From Gammaproteobacteria bacterium (GTDB lineage Bacteria > Pseudomonadota > Gammaproteobacteria > Steroidobacterales > Steroidobacteraceae), in the NCBI GenBank assembly GCA_005877965.1, contig VBNP01000240.1:1-5478 (forward strand): a DNA stretch of 5,478 bases, given 5' to 3'. This document shows positions 5,031-5,478 of this stretch, piece after piece (position 1 is the first letter of the stretch; each line of letters starts with the position of its first letter). Both the position numbers and the translations under genes were made by a program. The notes under the pieces were generated by a model. That model saw nothing but the letters and a program-made list of their open reading frames with translations, was not told the origin of the DNA and ran no database searches.

Positions 5031-5478
5031 GCTTGTCGAACAACAGGATCTCCTCCTCGTCGGGAGGTTGAAAAATCGTTGCCCACCTTTCAAAGTGAGC
5101 CCGTGTCATAGGCGAGGCTGTCCACTCGCCCGACGCATTGCGACGTTCAGCTCGCTCGATTAGCTCCCCCAAGGGCGCATCGAGGTAATGCAGTTCGACT
5201 CCCACCCCCAAAGCTCGCGCCCCGAGTCGTTTCTCATCCCGTTCAACTCGCGCCCAGCGGCCCCACTCCAAGATCACGCTCTGGCCCTGGGCGAGGAGGT
5301 CCTGGGAAAGAACCCACAGCTGATGCTCGAGACGCACTCGGAATTCTTCATCCCACACATCGGCACCCAGTTGAGTCGCCCACCCGTCCTTATCCAACCT
5401 GATGGCGGGGATCTTGGGTGCGAGCTGACGAGCGAGTGCCGACTTGCCCGAGGCTGGAAGCCCACAGATCAGCACGAG
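5014..5478 (-). CDS. P-loop ATPase / kinase-like protein (AAA_33 type), start cut or close to right edge
   Basis: The frame encodes a small P-loop protein resembling the AAA_33 ATPases, a group that also resembles zeta-toxin and chloramphenicol phosphotransferase kinases. Counting from the GTG at 5473-5475, the Walker A motif GLPASGKS is at 5-12. RLDKD (26-30) may carry the phosphotransfer-base Asp, VILEWGRWARVERD (67-80) is the strand and helix common in the group, LHYLDAP is at 95-101, and IERAERRN (106-113) is a lid-like Arg segment. MTRAHFERWATIFQPPDEEEILLFD (123-147) is typical of the family C-terminus. The codon before the GTG is in frame and non-stop, and relatives usually have a few residues before VLICGLP, so the true start is probably outside the window. 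The substrate is unknown. Base composition is less GC-rich than the rest, which suggests transfer. The frame ends at 5014, but a one-base shift would extend it. Confidence 0.78.
   Translation of the reverse strand, partial: LVLICGLPASGKSALARQLAPKIPAIRLDKDGWATQLGADVWDEEFRVRLEHQLWVLSQDLLAQGQSVILEWGRWARVERDEKRLGARALGVGVELHYLDAPLGELIERAERRNASGEWTASPMTRAHFERWATIFQPPDEEEILLFDKPVAEG

Overview
The window is GC-rich DNA with overlapping, tightly packed genes. It most likely comes from an actinomycete, perhaps an Acidimicrobiia-like or uncultured actinobacterium. The main support is the adjacent pair DUF501 - Ppx/GppA phosphatase, a typical actinobacterial neighbourhood. GTG/TTG starts and apparently leaderless promoters fit the same picture. 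The taxon is inferred from protein style only.

Left block, about 1-3493, all on the minus strand. In order of transcription it holds a DUF72 protein, a DUF501 protein, an exopolyphosphatase-type Ppx/GppA phosphatase, an alanine-glyoxylate-type PLP aminotransferase, and the N-terminus of an acetyl-CoA-synthetase-like enzyme that runs off the left edge. Junctions overlap by 4 to 11 nt, so this looks like one translationally coupled operon. Two things are wrong with the simple picture. The Ppx reading frame has no stop and continues in frame into the aminotransferase. The aminotransferase frame then breaks near 491-494, where about 31 nt of a conserved C-terminal stretch seems to be missing. The true C-terminus survives in another frame and ends in an ATGA overlap with the synthetase gene.

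Middle, about 3478-4064. A nicotinamidase (PncA type) with complete catalytic and metal-binding residues is read on the plus strand. Its ATG overlaps the ATG of the divergent DUF72 gene (CATG), next to a small A/T island that could serve as -10 element in both directions.

Right block, about 4065-5478. A 202-nt gap holds a short AT-rich inverted repeat and a possible broken regulator N-terminus on the minus strand. A class I SAM-dependent methyltransferase follows on the plus strand, with alanine codon choice unlike the left block. Converging on it from the right edge is a minus-strand P-loop ATPase/kinase-like gene with relaxed base composition and a possible one-base frameshift near its end. 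This right side looks like accessory or acquired DNA.

I see no RNA genes, insertion sequences, CRISPR arrays or clear terminators. The most unusual item is the Ppx-aminotransferase fusion frame, which may be a real fusion, gene decay or a sequence/assembly error.
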